64,000 nt of DNA from CBINFS01 sp966250015 (GTDB lineage Bacteria; Bacteroidota; Rhodothermia; Rhodothermales; DASSAV01). Numbering within the stretch: position 1 is the stretch's first letter; the number at the start of each line of letters is the position of its first letter. Below, in pieces: positions 1 through 8,600 of this stretch. Location: contig CBINFS010000009.1 of assembly GCA_966250015.1 (NCBI GenBank), positions 1 through 64,000 on the forward strand. The letters are read 5' to 3'. The position numbers and the translations under genes were made by a program. The notes below the pieces were generated by a model. That model was not told the DNA's origin and made no database searches. It saw only the letters and a program-made list of their open reading frames with translations.

Positions 1-856
1 CACTGATTTCACCCTCATGTTTGTACACAAAATCGGCTACCCAATCAAAAACTGATCTCCAACCAAAACTTCCAGCGACAAAACCCACTATTACAATAAG
101 TAAAACAACAAATATTACATGAGATTTTATAAATTGCTTTACAATAATACGCAATCTCGCTATTATGATAATTAAAAAGAACACCAACAATGACAACCCG
201 CTCGCTCTCGATTTAGACAATACAATAGCCAATATATACGATAAATAAAGAATTCCATATAGTATCCTATGCATTATATTTTTTTTGCGCAAATCAATAT
301 GCCTAATATAAACTAAAGCCGCTAAACCAATAAATGCTGTAACACCATACATATTTGGATTAGCAAACCACCCTAGACTATAAGGGGTGTATGAAACCCG
401 AGTCTGAGTATAAAATAAACTGGGAATGAGTTGCGAGCCTATACATAAAAACGCAGAACAGATAACAACACTTACTAATAGTATTTCAAGGGATCGGCGA
501 GGTCCAAGTGTCATCGCTGCCGTGAGTGGCGTAATGAGGAAAGCAATAATAAAATACATTGTTCTTATTATTCCTTCACTAGAACTGAGCCAGCTGTGCA
601 TCATACCAATTATTCCCAAAAACAGCACTAGACCAACATTGATAAAATTAATCGACCCAACGGACACTCGCTTCTTCAATAGAAGCGACATAATGATCAA
701 CGCCAGTGCGATCAATGGAAGCAGGCCAGCATGAATATCTTGTCCTACTACTTCACGTGTTAGAGAAAACACCTGCAGAGTTGGATTAACAACAATCAAA
801 AACAACCCAACGTTAGCTGGTATTTCATTGTAAATCAGGGAGCGGTTCAAACTCAT
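1..856 (-). CDS. O-antigen/capsule polymerase (Wzy-like), 3' end cut by window edge
   Basis: Reading frame from an ATG at 856 stays open to base 1, giving about 285 residues without the C-terminus. The protein is very hydrophobic with many predicted membrane spans, and carries a short SKSRASG motif of the kind that precedes the large periplasmic loop in O-antigen ligases and Wzy polymerases, plus a WFANPNMYG motif also common there. A strong ribosome binding site (GGGGAG, 861-866) lies just upstream, and the gene starts 14 bases after the flippase stop, so it is the next gene of the capsule operon. It would join repeat units in the periplasm. Base composition is very AT-rich, as in the flippase and unlike the genes further upstream. 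Family assignment rests on motifs and context. Confidence 0.8.
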   Translation of the reverse strand, partial: MSLNRSLIYNEIPANVGLFLIVVNPTLQVFSLTREVVGQDIHAGLLPLIALALIIMSLLLKKRVSVGSINFINVGLVLFLGIIGMMHSWLSSSEGIIRTMYFIIAFLITPLTAAMTLGPRRSLEILLVSVVICSAFLCIGSQLIPSLFYTQTRVSYTPYSLGWFANPNMYGVTAFIGLAALVYIRHIDLRKKNIMHRILYGILYLSYILAIVLSKSRASGLSLLVFFLIIIIARLRIIVKQFIKSHVIFVVLLIVIVGFVAGSFGWRSVFDWVADFVYKHEGEIS

Positions 857-870
857 TGTACTCCCCTTAT

Positions 871-2190
871 TTAGATTCTATTTGTAGCATGACTAACTCT
901 AAATACATATACCGCTACAAATAGTACGATTTGAAATACCAATGCCCCCCCCAACGCCAATGCTGCACCTGTAGCCCCGTGATGCTCTATCAGGACGTAT
1001 GCAAGCGGTAAAAGTAGGATGTTTGAGAGTAACAATATTACGATCTGCGAGTAAAAAAGGCGTAGTACAATGTATGCTTGCCTTAGTGTCGCTGCAACAT
1101 ATGCAGTGAGACCAGCGATCATTACATAGACAAGCAAATTACTATATCCTGAATATTCATTACCATAAATGATTTCCAAAACAGAATCGCCTATAAAATA
1201 GCTTAAAGCAATACCTGCTAATCCAACACCGGCTGCGCCCGTAATCATTTTTAGCATCAAAACATTAAATTTATTTAACTCTCCCTTACTCACATGTCGT
1301 GATAGCCGCGGACTTGCACTTTGCCCTATCGATTGGATAACTGTACTGCCTACGACAATAAAAGATGCCATTACCGAGTATACACCGAGTTCATATTCTC
1401 CTTTCATTGCTTCCAGCACATATTGAGGTATATTAGTATTGATAGAAATAAAAAACATAGCAAGCCCCAAAGGGGCTGATTTCCAGGCCAAGCTAGCCAA
1501 CATCTTCAACCATTCAACTTCGATGTTTACTCGGGTTTCAGTCTTGACGATTTGAAATATAATAGTATAGTCGTACACCATCATAACCATACTCCAAATC
1601 GCCATAACGAATGTAACTTGAACTAGACTTTCCCCTATCACAAAAAAAATGAATGCAATGCAGAATAAGCCAATACATCTTATTATTTTAGATTGGCTCA
1701 CACGATCTAATCGTTCTCTTCGATGCAATACTCCATGAAAGATGTCACTTATTGATTCTACGACTTTAATACCCGATACACCAATGATAATCAATTTCAT
1801 TGTTCCTGTATATACAATTATGGCTGTCGTAGACAGGACGATTAATGCGAATGCCGATGTAATAATCCTCAACACTATGTATTGCCTGTCAGAATATTCA
1901 CCAATTGAATCCGTCACCTGATAGCTACGAAGCTGTAAATTCAGAAGTAGAATCACAGGTGCACTCAAGGCAAGCGCGAGAGCAAATTGCCCGACTTCTA
2001 CAGGTCCGCCATATCTGGCGATAGTGACCAAGATTCCCCAATGAGAGGCGGCATGTACTATATTTGCTAGTAATGTCCAGGAAAAGTTCTCCCGAAGGGA
2101 TAAGCCTTTCGGAGCCGTTGGTGGGACTTGAATAGAACTAGCGACTGGTAGATCTTCCTCTATGTCTTCTTCCCTATTCAATACTTCCAC
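871..2190 (-). CDS. Polysaccharide repeat-unit flippase (Wzx, MOP superfamily)
   Basis: A 439-residue integral membrane protein with about 12 hydrophobic segments, the layout of oligosaccharide flippases that move lipid-linked repeat units across the inner membrane. The first 30 residues are hydrophilic and cytoplasmic, followed by a typical first helix region (NFSWTLLANIVHAASHWG). It lies between an SLBB export protein and a Wzy-like polymerase on the same strand, which supports a Wzx/Wzy-type pathway. The gene is AT-rich and uses many AT-ending codons, in contrast to the operon's upstream genes, which suggests it was acquired separately. A lipid II or teichoic acid flippase role cannot be excluded from sequence alone, but the context favours capsule export. 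Confidence 0.88.
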   Translation of the reverse strand: MEVLNREEDIEEDLPVASSIQVPPTAPKGLSLRENFSWTLLANIVHAASHWGILVTIARYGGPVEVGQFALALALSAPVILLLNLQLRSYQVTDSIGEYSDRQYIVLRIITSAFALIVLSTTAIIVYTGTMKLIIIGVSGIKVVESISDIFHGVLHRRERLDRVSQSKIIRCIGLFCIAFIFFVIGESLVQVTFVMAIWSMVMMVYDYTIIFQIVKTETRVNIEVEWLKMLASLAWKSAPLGLAMFFISINTNIPQYVLEAMKGEYELGVYSVMASFIVVGSTVIQSIGQSASPRLSRHVSKGELNKFNVLMLKMITGAAGVGLAGIALSYFIGDSVLEIIYGNEYSGYSNLLVYVMIAGLTAYVAATLRQAYIVLRLFYSQIVILLLSNILLLPLAYVLIEHHGATGAALALGGALVFQIVLFVAVYVFRVSHATNRI

Positions 2191-2302
2191 AGAACAAAAG
2201 GAGTATGATACTGTCGTAGATCACCAACAATTACTACAGTTGTGCTCGATTGAATGGGTGAATGCGAAGCGAAACGCTTTCGCGAACAATAAACGCTCCC
2301 CC

Positions 2303-2824
2303 CTACAGTCTCAAAAAATACGTAATCATGATCCCCACCGAAGCCGCAGTGGAGATGATGGGGAGGGCTTCGCGCCAGGAGAAGGGGCGGTGGGTGACGG
2401 TTTCTACAGTGAGGACGTCGCCAGCTTGAAGGATGGGGTCCTCGCGGGTGGCGAAGATGCCGTCCTCCATCGTGTTTTCGAAGATCACGACGGGGGTGTC
2501 GCCCTGGCGGCGGGTGAGGCGAATTTTGATGCTACGCTCTTCGCGGCGGTCGCGGGGAGTGACGGCGGGGCCGCCGGCGAGTGAGAATAGCGTGCTCAGA
2601 GTCGTCTGCTGAGGCACCTCGTAGAGGCCGGGGTTACGCACGGTTCCCCACACGTTCACGTGGATCGTGATGTCGCCCGGCTGGGAGTAGTTGTAGTACG
2701 ACGCAGGGCTGTAGCGCGACCGGTCGAAATCCGGCGTTGGGGCTTGTGCAGAGGCGATCGGCGTGAAGAGCGGGATCAGCAGGACGAACAGGATCCAAAA
2801 GGATCTGAGATTGGGTGACGACAT
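2303..2824 (-). CDS. Short SLBB-domain polysaccharide export protein
   Basis: A 173-residue exported protein. Residues 1-26 form a signal peptide ending in ASA-QA. Residues about 50-145 hold an SLBB domain, starting with the typical ITIHVNVWGTVRNPGLYEV and ending in the LQAGDVLTVE motif. A hydrophobic segment occupies the C-terminus (about 150-171). It lacks the separate Poly_export domain of full-length Wza-type outer-membrane exporters, so it is more likely an accessory part of the export channel. It lies 36 bases after the autokinase gene and before the flippase, on the same strand. Confidence 0.8.
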   Translation of the reverse strand: MSSPNLRSFWILFVLLIPLFTPIASAQAPTPDFDRSRYSPASYYNYSQPGDITIHVNVWGTVRNPGLYEVPQQTTLSTLFSLAGGPAVTPRDRREERSIKIRLTRRQGDTPVVIFENTMEDGIFATREDPILQAGDVLTVETVTHRPFSWREALPIISTAASVGIMITYFLRL

Positions 2825-2860
2825 GTGCGTATCGGGAGAAGGAGTGAAGGGGTAACTGGA

Positions 2861-5260
2861 TCAGCTCTGTCTCAAAAGGCCGTGCTTGCGTTTACGTTTC
2901 GGCCGAAGCTCACCGTCGTCGGCATATTCATATTGCTCTTCGTAGCCATAACCGTAGCCGTATCCCGCGTAGGCGGCAGAGGCATCAAAACGGTTGAGCA
3001 CGGTGCCTGCAATCGTGACGCCCGACTGTTTTAGTGCATCGATCGCCCTTAAGAGGGCACGCCGGTCGGTCTGGTTTGTCGACACAATCAGGATCGCCAC
3101 TTCTGCATGGGCGGCAAGCAAGATCGGATCGGCCACGGCGAGCACAGGCGGCGCGTCGACGATGATCACTTCGAAATCCTCTTTGAACAGCTCCATCAGG
3201 TGACGCATCTTACGCGAGCCCACGACGTCGGCCGGATTCGGCACCTTACGGCCCGACGGCACGACGAAGAGGTTGTCCACCTGTGTCGAGAAGCGGCTGA
3301 GCGGCAGGTGGTCGGTCTCGAAGAGCAGCTCGACGAGTCCCGGGCTTCGCGGCAGGTCGATCATGTGGTGCACGCGCGAGCGTCGCAGGTCGCCGTCGAT
3401 CATGAGCGTCCGGCGCCCCGATTGCGCCATGGCGACGGCGAGGTTGAGTGCCGTCAGCGACTTTCCGTCGCCCTGGGACGTGCTCGTGACGAGGATCACG
3501 CGCGGTTCGCCATCTGGACGGCTGAACTGGATGTTCGTCCGGAGGCGCCTGTAGCTCTCGGCGTGGGTCGAGAGTGGGCTCAGCAGGGTAACGAGGCCTG
3601 TGTCGTACAGCCGACTGCCTACGGTGATGTTCTCGCGCCCGTCGAACTCCTTTTTGATCATCCTAGTCATGTCCGGCAAGACGCCGAGCACGTTCTGGCC
3701 GAGATCCTGGAGGTCTTCGGGTTTCCGAATCTTCGTGTCGAGGGCGTTTCGGACAAAGGCGAGGCCGATACCGAGCATCAGCCCCAGTGTGAAGCCAAGC
3801 ATCAGGTTCAGCGGGATGCGCGGCCGGACGGGTTTTTCCGGAACGACAGCTTCGTCGATGATGTCGATGTAGCCCAGCTCTGACTGTTCGGCGATGCGCG
3901 CCTCCTGCATTTTCTCGATGAGGGTCAGGTAGATCTGCTCCTGTGACTGGCGCGAGCGCTGGAGGCGCTGAAGAACGATCGCCTTGCTTGGAATCTCGGC
4001 GAGGCGCCGCTTGTAGGCGTCGAGCTCGTCGTTTATGATGTCGAGGCGTGCCTGGTGGCCGCTGACCTCGACGTTCTTTTCGAGAAGCTGGCGCCTGAGC
4101 TGTTGAACGGCCTGGAGCTGCGAGGCGGCGAGGCTGCCCGCAGGCATCGAGCCGGCTGCCAGGGTGCCCGAATCCATGGCGCTCGAGACGAGCCGTTCGG
4201 CACGCTGATCAAGCTGACGAGTCAGTTCGCCGAGCTCCCTCCTGATCTCCGCAAGGCGCCCCGAGGGCTGGTCGCTGTTGCGTAGCTCGGGATTGCGCGC
4301 GTAGATCTGCTGTTCCTCGATCTGGAGCCGGGTGATCTGCTGCTTGAGGCCATCGATCATGACGTCGTCGGACGACGAGAGCTGCGAAGCCAGACCGGGC
4401 GTGATTTTATCGAGCTCGTCCTCGAGGCTCTTGAGCTCCACCTGGGCCATGCCGAGCTGGAGCTGAGTCTGGTACTGTAGTGACTGGAGCTCACCGACTT
4501 GCTGAAGAAGCTGCTTCGCTTCCTCGTCGGGTTCGACGATTTTCTCCTGGTTGAGAAATTCGGTTAGCTCGTCTTCTGCAACCTTGAGCTGTTCGCTGAA
4601 GCGGTTGGTGATTTCATCGAGGAACTCGCGGGAGGCCGTCATGCGCGAGCGGCTGCTCGAGCGGTTGTAGTCGCGAAAGGTCTCGGCGTAGAGATTGGCG
4701 ATCAGGCTTGCTTCACTGGGGACAGTGCTCGTCGAGGTGATCTGGATCAGGTCAACGTCGCGGCCGAGCGGCCTCACGTTGATGTAATCCTCGCGCAGGC
4801 GCTCGGCAATCTCGTTACGCGAGAGGAGGTTGCCGTCGTCGTCGCGGAGAACCGTCAGGATCGAGTCGCCCCGGATGACGCGGCCACGCTCCAAAAGCCT
4901 GTCGGCAACTCGCAGTGCATTCGTACGGGATTTGAGGATCTCTACCTCGTTGTTGATGTTTCGGTTGCCCGTTTCGAGACCGAGCAGCTCGCCAAGCTGA
5001 GGGGCGGATTGTTGCGTGTTGACCAGCAACACACTGGTGGCTTCGTACTCAGGCGCACGGGTAAAGGTATAAATGGCCACGGCGAGCGTCACGAGGACCA
5101 CCGAGGTGAGAATGATCCACTTGCCCTTGAGCAAAATGTGCGCGATGTCCTGCAACGAGATCTCGTCCTCTTCGACCTCGTGCCTGACAGGTAAAGCGCC
5201 ATTCCCATTCATAAGGGGGAGGTGCTGTGAGCCCAGCGGCCTGTTTGGATGATATTCCAT
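2861..5260 (-). CDS. Polysaccharide co-polymerase / bacterial tyrosine autokinase (Wzc type)
   Basis: A 799-residue inner-membrane protein. Residues about 31-70 start the Wzz domain with the first membrane helix, residues about 100-460 are a long periplasmic coiled-coil region, the second helix lies at about 482-503, and residues about 570-760 form the BY-kinase domain. Walker A (TSQGDGKS, about 594-601), Walker A' (LMIDGDLRRSR, about 619-629) and Walker B (VIIVDAPP, about 698-705) are intact. A tyrosine cluster near 764-779 (YAGYGYGYGYEEQYEY) is the expected autophosphorylation tail. Such proteins set chain length and control export through phosphorylation cycles. It sits second in the operon, after the NusG-like gene. 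Confidence 0.93.
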   Translation of the reverse strand: MEYHPNRPLGSQHLPLMNGNGALPVRHEVEEDEISLQDIAHILLKGKWIILTSVVLVTLAVAIYTFTRAPEYEATSVLLVNTQQSAPQLGELLGLETGNRNINNEVEILKSRTNALRVADRLLERGRVIRGDSILTVLRDDDGNLLSRNEIAERLREDYINVRPLGRDVDLIQITSTSTVPSEASLIANLYAETFRDYNRSSSRSRMTASREFLDEITNRFSEQLKVAEDELTEFLNQEKIVEPDEEAKQLLQQVGELQSLQYQTQLQLGMAQVELKSLEDELDKITPGLASQLSSSDDVMIDGLKQQITRLQIEEQQIYARNPELRNSDQPSGRLAEIRRELGELTRQLDQRAERLVSSAMDSGTLAAGSMPAGSLAASQLQAVQQLRRQLLEKNVEVSGHQARLDIINDELDAYKRRLAEIPSKAIVLQRLQRSRQSQEQIYLTLIEKMQEARIAEQSELGYIDIIDEAVVPEKPVRPRIPLNLMLGFTLGLMLGIGLAFVRNALDTKIRKPEDLQDLGQNVLGVLPDMTRMIKKEFDGRENITVGSRLYDTGLVTLLSPLSTHAESYRRLRTNIQFSRPDGEPRVILVTSTSQGDGKSLTALNLAVAMAQSGRRTLMIDGDLRRSRVHHMIDLPRSPGLVELLFETDHLPLSRFSTQVDNLFVVPSGRKVPNPADVVGSRKMRHLMELFKEDFEVIIVDAPPVLAVADPILLAAHAEVAILIVSTNQTDRRALLRAIDALKQSGVTIAGTVLNRFDASAAYAGYGYGYGYEEQYEYADDGELRPKRKRKHGLLRQS

Positions 5261-5586
5261 CGTCGATTGTTTATTCCTGATACCACGTATCCCGAGACGT
5301 CGAAGTGGTACGGTCTGCTTCTCAGTAGACGTATCGGTACGCTCACCGGATCCCTATCCTACGAATGGAACAGACGTCCGGCTCATCGTATGGTCTCTGT
5401 TAATAGTTGGATATAAGGCTACGCCATCCTCACCGGTACTCGTTTCATCAATTCCTCCCGTGCCACTCGAATCGAGCGTATAGCTCAAGGTATTTATGTC
5501 CCCTGAAGAGGGCAACCGGCTTTTTCCGTCTCCCTCCCTTTACCCCTACGTCTTGGTCGCGGCTACTCTTTAAGGTGGTGTAATTT
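5261..5586. other. Gene-free stretch between antiterminator and autokinase genes
   Basis: About 326 bases with no supportable gene on either strand. It is probably transcribed as the spacer between the NusG-like gene and the autokinase gene. I see no convincing terminator, riboswitch or repeat in it. Confidence 0.5.
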
Positions 5587-6147
5587 CTATAGATAAATCT
5601 TTCTTAATACCGACCTTTCTCTTACGATTGGTCCAATCCAGTCGGTCTGTACACGTACCCGAACGTTCTGACGGACAGCCTGGACCCTCAACACGACGTA
5701 GAGATTACCGTTGACGTCGATCACCTCACCGCGAAGCCCTCTGAGCGGCCCTTCCTTGATCTCAACGAACTCCCCTATTTCAGGGAGGGGATGCAGAAGC
5801 AGGCTCAGGCGTTCGGGATCTCGTTGCGTGATGAGGAGCTGCTCCACTTCGTACGACGAAAGCTCTGCGGGCTTCCCGGAGAAACTGACGGTGCGAACGA
5901 TCCCCTGCGTTTCGAGCACACGCAACCGGTCGCGTTCGTCCACGTGCGCGAAGATGTAGTTCGGGAAGAGGGGTTCGACCACTTTTTTCTTCCTGTCCTT
6001 CCACTGGCGCTGGACGATCATTTTGGGAAGAAAAACCTCGATTCCACGCTCTATCAGCCGTTCTTCTACCTTCTTCTCAGCTCGCGCCGCGGTATAAAAA
6101 ACCCTCCACCGTGGGGAAGTGTCGAGAGTCAGCACTTGATGGATCAC
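5587..6147 (-). CDS. NusG-family transcription antiterminator (UpxY/RfaH-like)
   Basis: A NusG paralogue with an N-terminal NGN domain that starts at RWRVFYTAARAEKKVEERL (after about 12 residues) and a C-terminal KOW domain (FVEIKEGPLRGLRGEVIDVNG). The linker and tail match specialised paralogues such as UpxY and RfaH, which let RNA polymerase read through long polysaccharide operons. It is the first gene of the minus-strand capsule operon, exactly the position of UpxY genes in Bacteroides. The start is uncertain: the frame is open up to a TTG at 6252, but no ribosome binding site is seen there. The GTG at 6147 gives a family-like length of 186 residues and was chosen for that reason. Confidence 0.85.
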   Translation of the reverse strand: MIHQVLTLDTSPRWRVFYTAARAEKKVEERLIERGIEVFLPKMIVQRQWKDRKKKVVEPLFPNYIFAHVDERDRLRVLETQGIVRTVSFSGKPAELSSYEVEQLLITQRDPERLSLLLHPLPEIGEFVEIKEGPLRGLRGEVIDVNGNLYVVLRVQAVRQNVRVRVQTDWIGPIVRERSVLRKIYL

Positions 6148-6916
6148 CGGTAATTTTTTCGTGTGATTCGTGGATGGAAGACAAATAAAACGGGCCCCGT
6201 AAGGACCGGTTAGCCATAGCTCCGCCACGTCAATTACAGCAAAAGCGGGCAAGACACCGCTAATCTAAAGTAGCCTTTAGTCTTAAAACGGGCAGATCTT
6301 GCCGAATTGCGGAATTGCCAGGCCGGAAAGTTTGAATGATACCTATACTTCACAAGAACGGCTCTACGACAGTTCCCAGCCGGATTGCCAGACAAACTCT
6401 GAGCCATAACGGCATGATAAATTAAGAAAACCCATTCAGAGGATCCGGCTTAGTTTTAAAAAACAGCATGTTAGGAGCGTTTTTGTTCGCCTTGTAGAGA
6501 CTTTATTCCTCTTTATCACCGATCAAATACTGACATTAAGAAATGGAAACATTTGCCTGACCCATTTACAGAATTCCATGGAGAAAAGCAGGTCAAAAAA
6601 TTTTTTTAAAGTCTGTTGACGTGGCCCGAAAAGGTTTTTATGCTGCGAACGAGCGGTGGAGCTACGCGCGGGGCAAGCCCGGCGGTAGTGAGGCTTGCCA
6701 GCAGAAATCCTATCCCCTTTTCTGCAGGTTCACTCACATGCTGAATCGTTTACACCGCCTGACCCTTCTACCCTGCTCCAGTCCTTCGGGGCAACACACC
6801 TGTCAAAAAGATTCGCACAACGCACGCTTGAGGCCCGGTTGTTCTCGGAATCCGATTCACCACAGCCTCCGATAATTCGCATCAAACCCAACGGGTCCAG
6901 GTGCCCCCTTATACCC
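6148..6916. other. Long gene-free divergent region with leader
   Basis: About 660-770 bases separate the NusG-like gene (minus) from the glycosyltransferase (plus). The part at about 6400-6610 is AT-rich and probably holds promoters for one or both directions, but I cannot name a specific one. The part at 6672-6699 holds an ops-like hairpin (separate entry). Frames open on the plus strand at 6621-6875 and upstream of 6917 show no recognisable protein and no ribosome binding site, so this is read as an untranslated leader. Confidence 0.55.
6672..6699 (+). promoter_or_regulatory. ops/JUMPstart-like hairpin in glycosyltransferase leader
   Basis: A perfect 8-bp inverted repeat (GGCAAGCC at 6672-6679, GGCTTGCC at 6692-6699) encloses a 12-base loop that contains GGCGGTAG (6681-6688), the conserved core of the ops element that recruits RfaH. 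The bases after the core (TGAG) differ from the enterobacterial CGTG at one of the two conserved positions. The upstream bases AAGCC also agree with the JUMPstart consensus. It sits 217 bases before a glycosyltransferase gene and about 430 bases from the antiterminator gene. The core 8-mer alone could occur by chance; the loop placement and context raise the odds. Confidence 0.4.
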
Positions 6917-8248
6917 ATGCGTGTGCTCTACATCCACCAGTACTTTAAAACGTTGGATATGCCCGGCGGAACGCGCTCGTACGAGATGGCGCGCAGAATG
7001 GTCGAACGCGGTCACGAAGTACACATGATCACTTCTGACTGCACCGGGCATCAACGGGGCGGCTGGTACGTCACGAATGAGTCTGGTATACACGTCCACT
7101 GGATCCCGATCCCATATTCAAATTTGATGGGGTTCGAGGATCGGAAGCGTGCCTTCATCCAGTTTGCCCTGCTCTCTTTGCAAAGGGCCGTAAGAATGGG
7201 CGGAGACGTCGTTTTTGCGTCAAGCCCACCCTTGACGGTGGCAATTCCAGGGATAGTCGTTTCGATTCTACGCCGAATACCACTGGTATTCGAAGTCCGT
7301 GACCTATGGCCTGAGGCGCCGATCGCGATGGGCGCCCTTCGAAACCCGGTTCATAAAGCACTGGCGCGACTGCTCGAGCTGCTGGCCTACCATGAAGCCG
7401 CATACGTCGTCACCCTATCGCCCGGGATGGCGGAGGGCGTCATTTCTACCGGAGTGGACGGGGCGCGCGTTAACGTCATTCCGAATTGTTGCGACCTGCC
7501 GCTTTTTCAGCGCGCCTGCCCAGCCGGCGAGGCCCTTCAGAAAGTGTTTGATCGGGTGGGCGACGCGCCACTTGTGGTATACGCCGGCACCCTGGGCCAC
7601 ATTCATGGGGTGGGCTACCTGGTCGACATTGCCGACGAGCTCCGGCGGATCAACCCGGAGGTTCGTTTCCTCATCGCGGGCGACGGCATCGAGGCGGCGA
7701 AAGTCAGGCGGCAGGCTGAGGATCGCGGGCTCCTGGATTCCACGGTCTTTCTGTTACCCTCCCTGCCAAAATCCGAGGTGCCCGCCTTGCTCCAGCATGC
7801 GACTGTCTGCACGTCGCTCGTCATCAACCGCCGCGAGCTCTGGCAAAACTCGGCCAATAAGTTTTTCGATGCTCTTGCGGCGGGTAAGCCCATCATGATC
7901 AACTACGAAGGCTGGCAGGCCGACCTGTTGCGCGAATTTGGTGCAGGAGTCGTGACGCCACCCGACGATGCCCGGACCTCCGCTCGGCTATTGAACGATC
8001 TGATCACCGATAGGCAGCGGTTGGCTTGTGCATCTCATGCGTCTGCACACCTCGCCAGAACCCGGTTCGACCGGGACGTGCTGGCACTAAAGTTGGCCGA
8101 CGTACTCGAAGCCACGTCGAGCGAAGCCAAACGAAAGAATAGAAAGGGGATCAGGAAACTTGCGCGGTCCCGCTCACCCGTACGCCTAACCGCGGCCACC
8201 AGTCCAGGAGGAGAGCTTCATCATCTGGAGGGTCAATCGAAGACCTGA
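6917..8248 (+). CDS. Family 4 glycosyltransferase (WbuB-like)
   Basis: A GT-B fold glycosyltransferase of 443 residues. It starts with MRVLYIHQYF followed by PGGTRSYEMARRM, the N-terminal donor/acceptor loop typical of WbuB-type enzymes. The first half ends with LVFEVRDLWPEAP, and the second half has the nucleotide-binding stretch VVYAGTLGHIHGVGYL and a later FFDALAAGKPIMI with the usual EGW region. The frame is open further upstream, but homology begins only at 6917, so that ATG was chosen. The last 40 residues are basic and look disordered. It likely adds a sugar to lipid-linked polysaccharide precursors. Its 3' end overlaps the convergent DUF6504 gene by 16 bases. Confidence 0.88.
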   Translation: MRVLYIHQYFKTLDMPGGTRSYEMARRMVERGHEVHMITSDCTGHQRGGWYVTNESGIHVHWIPIPYSNLMGFEDRKRAFIQFALLSLQRAVRMGGDVVFASSPPLTVAIPGIVVSILRRIPLVFEVRDLWPEAPIAMGALRNPVHKALARLLELLAYHEAAYVVTLSPGMAEGVISTGVDGARVNVIPNCCDLPLFQRACPAGEALQKVFDRVGDAPLVVYAGTLGHIHGVGYLVDIADELRRINPEVRFLIAGDGIEAAKVRRQAEDRGLLDSTVFLLPSLPKSEVPALLQHATVCTSLVINRRELWQNSANKFFDALAAGKPIMINYEGWQADLLREFGAGVVTPPDDARTSARLLNDLITDRQRLACASHASAHLARTRFDRDVLALKLADVLEATSSEAKRKNRKGIRKLARSRSPVRLTAATSPGGELHHLEGQSKT

Positions 8249-8496
8249 TCGAGCACCCAGCGTTCTACGCACGTCTCGGTAAATCGCGTGTGGTAGAGGA
8301 CCATCGTGCCCTGGTACCGGGGGCCGCCGACAAATACCTTGAAGTAGACCCGGCGCTCTTCGTTCATCCACCATTTCCCCTGAAGGACCCAGTAGTCGTA
8401 CGTCTGGCGCACGTCGTAGAGCGTCCCCCTCCATCGGAAGAGATAGGGATAGTTTCGCCGGGTTTGAACTTCTATTTCTTCGCCGATCCGTTTCAC
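8233..8496 (-). CDS. Small DUF6504-like protein
   Basis: An 87-residue protein with the pattern IGEEIEV, then LFRWRGTLYDV, then QGKWWMNEERRVYFKVFV, which resembles DUF6504. Members elsewhere are sometimes encoded beside mutagenic DNA repair genes, but none are here, so function stays open. The start is set by a strong ribosome binding site (8503-8508) six bases before a GTG at 8496; the longer in-frame ATG at 8538 lacks one. It is rich in Trp and Arg and has no signal peptide, so it is likely cytoplasmic. Confidence 0.7.
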   Translation of the reverse strand: MKRIGEEIEVQTRRNYPYLFRWRGTLYDVRQTYDYWVLQGKWWMNEERRVYFKVFVGGPRYQGTMVLYHTRFTETCVERWVLDQVFD

Positions 8497-8502
8497 CGTG
8501 AG

Positions 8503-8508
8503 CCTCCC
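8503..8508 (-). promoter_or_regulatory. Ribosome binding site fixing a GTG start
   Basis: GGGAGG on the minus strand, six bases upstream of GTG at 8496. It decides the start of the DUF6504-like gene in favour of GTG over the ATG at 8538. Confidence 0.75.
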
Positions 8509-8600
8509 TTTGGTTGAGGGAGATACTAACCCACACAAAACATAGGTGCAATATATGTTTATAAATTGTGGATTATCACGGGAGGCTCACTTTGGGGCGA

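Larger units (their letters stand above)
1..2290. other. AT-rich island covering wzx and wzy
   Basis: Base composition drops sharply from about 2290 to the left edge. A hand count gives 13 G+C in 60 bases at 241-300 and 14 in 60 at 121-180, against 38 in 60 at 36721-36780. The switch falls in the gap between the SLBB gene and the flippase gene. The island holds only the structure-specific genes of the polysaccharide locus, as seen in capsule loci whose variable part is exchanged horizontally. The left border is outside the window. Confidence 0.75.

Noticed and set aside
426..734. 102-codon plus-strand frame at the left edge
   Set aside because: It is the antisense of the Wzy-like frame, which has membrane-protein composition, a strong ribosome binding site and operon context.
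3107..3883. 258-codon plus-strand frame inside the autokinase gene
   Set aside because: Antisense shadow of the BY-kinase; no signal, domain or ribosome binding site.
6621..6875. Small gene in the glycosyltransferase leader
   Set aside because: No ribosome binding site or recognisable protein; it overlaps the hairpin and reads as leader.
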